Positions 59,655 to 64,000 of a DNA stretch of 64,000 bases are shown one piece after another; position 1 is the first letter of the stretch, and each line of letters starts with the position of its first letter. The notes under the pieces are model-generated. The model searched no databases and was not told the origin of the DNA. It saw only the letters and a list, made by a program, of their open reading frames with translations. A program made the translations under genes and the position numbers. Source of the DNA: Ceratorhiza oryzae-sativae (taxonomy: Eukaryota > Basidiomycota > Agaricomycetes > Cantharellales > Ceratobasidiaceae); the NCBI GenBank assembly GCA_030998015.1, contig JARWMV010000240.1:434001-498000 (forward strand), read 5' to 3'.

Positions 59655-59996
59655 GGACAGGAATGTTGTTTGTAAACACAGTAAAAGCTTGAATGAATGG
59701 ATGAATGGGTTGTGGAGACTAATCTAGGGCAAAGATGGTAGCTGGGAGCCTGGTGGCAGGGGCACGCGTCCCTGTGTTGTTCTAGAGCGGTGATGGCGAT
59801 ACACAACGCGGTGTTGCAGCCGGTGTTCGACCATGTGGAGACAATAAACAGCATCGACAAAGCAGTCCAAAAGGGGGAAAAAGTGTTTGTTGTTTGGATG
59901 ACATAGGGTCACGTGGAGTGTTGGATGCCTCGCCTCTTCCTCGCGCACCACCCCGACGAGTGATCAACCCTTGCACCAGAGTCGAGCCGTTCTGCG
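59655..59996. other. Intergenic; no gene
   Basis: 3' UTR of the START-like gene (ATGAATGG repeats near 59692) and the promoter of the next gene. Nothing else seen. Confidence 0.5.
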
Positions 59997-62900
59997 ATGG
60001 CGACGCCGTTTATGGACTCGGAGGGCCCGTCTGTGCAATACTACCACCTGCAGTCCCACACCCCACGTAAGTGCATCCACCCTCTGCTCCACCACCGCGA
60101 CTGACGCGCCCCCCCCAGCCCCTGCGGAAAAGAGTACGTGCTGCCTGCTGTGGTGAACACCCGCTAACCGTCCCCCAGCGCTGCTCTGGCTCCAGGGCGT
60201 CAACGAGGCCGGCCCGCCGCTCCACCCCTCGATCGACTCGACGTCCGAGTATGCGCAGGAGACACCGGGCAAGACCATCCAGATGCTCCCGGGCGACCTG
60301 CCCCCCGAGCGCCACCCGCTGTCCCCCCCGCCGCCCGCTGTCCCGCTCCACGCGTCGCCCCGCAAGCCTGCGCGGCGCGAGGAGCCCCCGTCCGACTGGG
60401 TCCCGCCGTCGTACTTTGCCCCCCGTGCAGACGACGCCCAGCCGCCCCCGTCCGAGAGCAAGATCGGCGGCCTCGATCTCGAGTATGCGGTGAGTCGCCG
60501 CGCGCCTGCCCCTTGCGCCGATCCGTGCCACGCGCGACGCGCTTGTTCGACGCGCTGACTTGTTCGCACAGGTGTTTGGAGACCATGGCGGAGCATCTGA
60601 AGCCTCGTACCAAAGAACCTTGCAGCAAGCCGCGGGCGGATATCCCCCCGTCGACGCCGAGCACGATGACCTCGGCGAGCTCGATGATCTATACGAAGAT
60701 GACGTAGACAGCAATGAACAAGAACGACCCCAGAGCATGATGAGCCCTCGCGCCGAGAGCCGTACGGTAAGTCGGGTTCCCCATGTCGTTTGCCCAGCAC
60801 CCATGCCGCGATATCTCGCTCATCCACGCTATCGCGCGCATATCTTCGCATGCTGACCCATCTCTCGCCCTCCCAGGTTCCAATTGAAGACACAAACCCT
60901 CGCTCACCCCGCTACCTATCTCAATCCACCGGTCCATCTTTTGGAAATATCAACCGCCCCGGATCTTTCGCTCCCATCTCAATCGCTCCCAAACATGCCG
61001 AAAGTGGCATCAATATCCAAATCCAGCCTCCCACCGACCCAGCTCACTCTCGAGAGGCACGTCTCGTTTTTCATGCAAAATTGTATCCAACGAATACTGA
61101 TGACATAAATCCCACGTTTTGTCCTTGTCCGCTTACTTGCCGGTCCCCTTATTCTGCTACACGTTTTTGTCCTCGCTTAGGTCTCGCGCTCTGGCGCCCA
61201 GTCCGAGGCCACAGTCGATCCCGTTGCAGAAATCACCGACGAAGTTCAAAACTTGTGGGGTCCTCCAGGTAGCGCACTGCCGCCAATCAAGACACAGGGC
61301 ACTGGCACTAGTGCACGATGGAAGGTGAGCTGGAATTCCGCTGATTTTTTTTGTTTTTATTGGCTCGTCGCCTTTGCACGTCGTGAATAACTGGCACTCG
61401 GTCATTTGCCTGGCGATGGCGGGTTCCGCCCGAGTTCCCTCATCGGGTTCGGTTTCCTGGGCTGCGCCTGTCGGGGGATTTTCATTTCTAGGATGGCGTA
61501 ACTCGGGTTTCGACGGTGGCTTCTGTTAGATCATCGTTGATTATGGCTAGCTTTTCTTACATACTTGGTGTTTCTGCTTTTTCGCACACTGCCCAATCGG
61601 GCTTTACTCCCCACATCTTGCCTAGTTTTAGCCACACCAGAAGCTGACCTCCCTATTTCGTCCTTCTCTAGCCTCCCCCAGAATCCGCCCATACCGAAAC
61701 CTCATTCTTCAAGCCCGCAGGACAAGCTGGATCTGTCCACGCCAGTGCAGTTCCACTACCACCCTCTGCCCCAATCACCGCACAAGTCACCGGCAGTCGC
61801 GTCGTCCCTCAGTCCACGGGACAGACTGGTAGCCGTATCGTACCTCAATCAACTGGAATGACGGGCAAACAATCCACCGCCCGCGGGGCTCCTGCTCCTG
61901 CTCCCAGCCCGCCACCCGTCGCGCCCCAAATGACAGGCCAAACTGGCAGACAATCGACGCGCGCTCCAATCGCTCCTCAAACCACTGGTAAACATTCGAC
62001 TCGTGGTCCTATAGCGCCCCAGACGACAGGCAGACAATCGACCCGTGGTCCGATTCAGACTCAGGTGACGGGCAGTCGCACAGGCGGCGGCGCCAAAGTC
62101 GTCCCTCAGATGACCGGCCGTACCTCAAAGACTGGTACGACGCGCACGCAGGTAATCCAGCCTACGCCTCGTCATCCTGGCTCGGCCGTCGGGGGCACCT
62201 CGACAGTAGGTCGCGCCAAGAGCCCGCTTGGAAAGGGTTCGGTGGCGGACAGTCAGATCACTGGCCAATACCCTGGAGCGTACCAGTCGTTTGGAGGTGC
62301 GATGGATGATGGAAGTTATGCGGGCGAAGGGGATATCCCAATCACGGATACGAAAACGATCATTATCCCGGCGAAGACGGAAACAGCTTTGCAGGCGAAG
62401 GCATGGCTTACACAGGCGAAGAACTCGGTCGTGCGCCGAGCGTGGCCGAGAGCGTGCACACTGCGCGCAATGAACCCAAGCTTCACCCGCTCGGCGGGAG
62501 TGTTGTTGCACCAAGCGAAGGTGGCGGTATGCATCCGTTCCGGTCGATGGCACCGAGCGAGGGCGGAAGCGCCGCTCATCAGTATAGGACTTCGAGCCCA
62601 GCTGGGAGTCGCGTCAGCCACCATCGGTCGACGAGCGGAGCCAACGGCCACGGCGATCGTGTTCCTACCCCGACGCGTTCGCACCATCAGTCCATGAGCG
62701 GCGGATACGCGCCCGAAAACGACTATGGCTATCGTCAAGGTCGGGAGGACGTCACGCCCACTCCATCCGAAGGTGGCATTATCGATCGCGTACCGGAAAT
62801 GTCGGAGCGCGAGTTGTTGGAAGTCTTGAAAACCCCACGCACGTCGTACTCGGTTTCGCCCTCGGTGTTGGCTGAGAAGTCAAGCGCTCGCACTACCACG

Positions 62901-64000
62901 ATGAAGATTTGTGCATCTTGTTGCACGCTGCGGAGGATCCGAATCAGCATGAAGTTATTCGCAAGGCAGTGCGAAAGGCGGCCAAGATGAGGATCAAGCG
63001 ATTGGGTGTGGAGGAAGAGGTATGAGTTTATATTTTTGAACAAGATTGAGAGTCGGTGTTGATTCAAATTTGATCTCTAGCGTCGCAAGGAACCGCTACC
63101 GATTGCTCCTCCACCGCGAGATGTACGTGTTGGCTGACAGAGTCCAAGGTTGGGTGCTGATGGCTATTTGCAGTCGAGTGTTGCCCCCGAGTGGGCTCAG
63201 CCACTTTTCCACATGCTCCAGGATGCACAGACCCGCTTGGATAGTCTTGAAGGGGGCCGGAACAGGATCGAAGCCCCGCCTTCCCGTATGAGTGGATCTC
63301 AGAGGCCCGAGTCTGAGGGTATGTGGCATATCGAGTTGACACCGGTGGACCTAATCCCGACCTTGCAGCCCATTATGATCTTAATGTTGGTCGCACACCC
63401 GCTACTGTTCACGCAAACTTCAACCGCGTGTCGACCGTTCCTTCGGGCACCAACGTTGCCGAATCAGTACTCGGAAGTAAGACCAACGATTACCAGCAAG
63501 GTCCCGTATACGACGACCATCATACGCGTGAGCATTCACCAGACCCAGAAGCTGTCCGCAAGGCGCTGAGGGACTTTTTGTATCCGGCAGATGAACGTGA
63601 ACCCTCAGTCATGGGCGGACAGTCGTATATGGGTCACCCACGCGATGATCAAGAGCGGTCCATGTACGGCAACGACCAGTCGATGTTTGGAAACGAGCAT
63701 GAGCCGTCGATCGCTGGCGTGAACGGCGAGTTGGAAGAAGAGTTGTACAAGCTCCGCATGAAGAATCCTGAAAAGTCGGACAAGAACTGGGGCAACGACG
63801 AGGTTCCGGATATTCCGGGCGAGCAGGAGCCGCAGAGTGCGGTGAGTGCTCCAAATACGGGTGCGCTCCAGGCGTATGTTGCTCCCCCCGCCTGGCAACG
63901 CATCCATCAGCGTTTGCTCAACTGGGCGATGGTCTGGCCGTTGACCGAGCTGGACAAGGCTCTGGGGAGCACCGAGCGTGGTCATCAAGTCGAGGAGATC
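59997..64000 (+). CDS. Large low-complexity protein with P-Q-x-T-G repeats (partial, runs off window)
   Basis: Seen: MATPFMDSEGPSVQYYHLQS, then two short introns, LLWLQGVNEAGPPLHPSIDS and a Pro-rich stretch, SDWVPPSYFAPRADD, VFGDHGGASEASYQRT, an acidic DDLGELDDLYEDDVD and EVQNLWGPPGSALPP. A long intron (61325-61671, 347 nt) follows. Next comes a repeat region with VVPQSTG, IVPQSTGMTGKQST, VAPQMTGQTGRQST, IAPQTTGKHSTRGP and IAPQTTGRQSTRG. Then come DDGSYAGEG and, after a needed one-base shift near 62350, HYPGEDGNSFAGEGMAYTGE, ERELLEVLKTPRTSYS, HDEDLCILLHAAEDPNQHEV, KAAKMRIKRLGVEEE and PEWAQPLFHMLQDAQTRLDS. The coding chain continues to the window edge. No known domain. Possibly a coiled scaffold; function unknown. 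Confidence 0.6.

Noticed and set aside
59012..59860. 282-residue minus-strand frame
   Set aside because: Antisense to the START-like gene, whose exons and splice sites are clear on the plus strand.
60010..60893. Long minus-strand frames of 264 and 309 residues
   Set aside because: Gly/Arg/Ser-rich shadows of the GC-rich first exons of the last gene.

Overview
The window looks like nuclear DNA of a filamentous basidiomycete, most likely an Agaricomycete of the Rhizoctonia/Ceratobasidium type. Genes are cut by many introns, mostly 45-65 nt and GT-AG. The gene families are typical of that group: Zn2Cys6 regulators, an HMG-box regulator, F-box protein, GH43 arabinanase, bicupin oxalate decarboxylase, patatin/NB-ARC/TPR NLR-like protein and GRDP-like glycine-rich proteins. 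The genus is inference; no search could be run.

Layout. 0.7-4.6 kb: two minus-strand paralogues encoding secreted lytic-transglycosylase (SLT, lysozyme-like) proteins. 4.6-12.2 kb: gene-poor, with one weak small membrane-protein candidate. 12.4-15.9 kb: a Zn2Cys6 / Fungal_trans_2 regulator. 17-18.8 kb: an F-box protein. 19.3-20.8 kb: a secreted GH43 endo-arabinanase. 22.3-29.7 kb: a tandem pair of GRDP-like proteins. 30.1-33.7 kb: an intact-looking Zn2Cys6 regulator flanked on both sides by decayed relatives. 34.2-36.0 kb: an HMG-box regulator. 37.0-39.0 kb: oxalate decarboxylase. 41.1-41.6 kb: 40S ribosomal protein S20 (uS10). 42.8-43.8 kb: an unrecognised protein. 44.3-50.2 kb: a very large disordered protein with several U1-like zinc fingers. 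51.1-53.2 kb: an inverted duplication of a gene fragment carrying two 5'-truncated LINE insertions, each with its target-site duplication. 53.7-57.8 kb: a patatin-NB-ARC-TPR protein. 58.6-59.7 kb: a START-like lipid-binding protein. 60.0 kb to the edge: a low-complexity protein with P-Q-x-T-G repeats, cut off by the window end.

Themes. (1) Secreted functions (two lysozyme-like proteins, GH43, oxalate decarboxylase) fit a plant-associated or saprotrophic fungus that meets bacteria, pectin and oxalate. (2) The NLR-like protein has the full self/non-self receptor layout but lacks the patatin nucleophile and has an altered Walker B, so it may act as a pseudo-enzyme sensor. (3) About eight otherwise convincing genes or exon pairs need a one-base shift to stay in frame. 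Several shifts lie in short homopolymers and nearly all behave as one-base deletions, so assembly error is more likely than mass pseudogenisation. (4) Duplication and decay are visible at several scales: SLT pair, GRDP pair, Zn2Cys6 relics and the inverted repeat with filled and empty LINE sites.

Exon-intron structures were assigned by hand from splice consensus and protein continuity. Outer coordinates of multi-exon genes are therefore more reliable than internal junctions.
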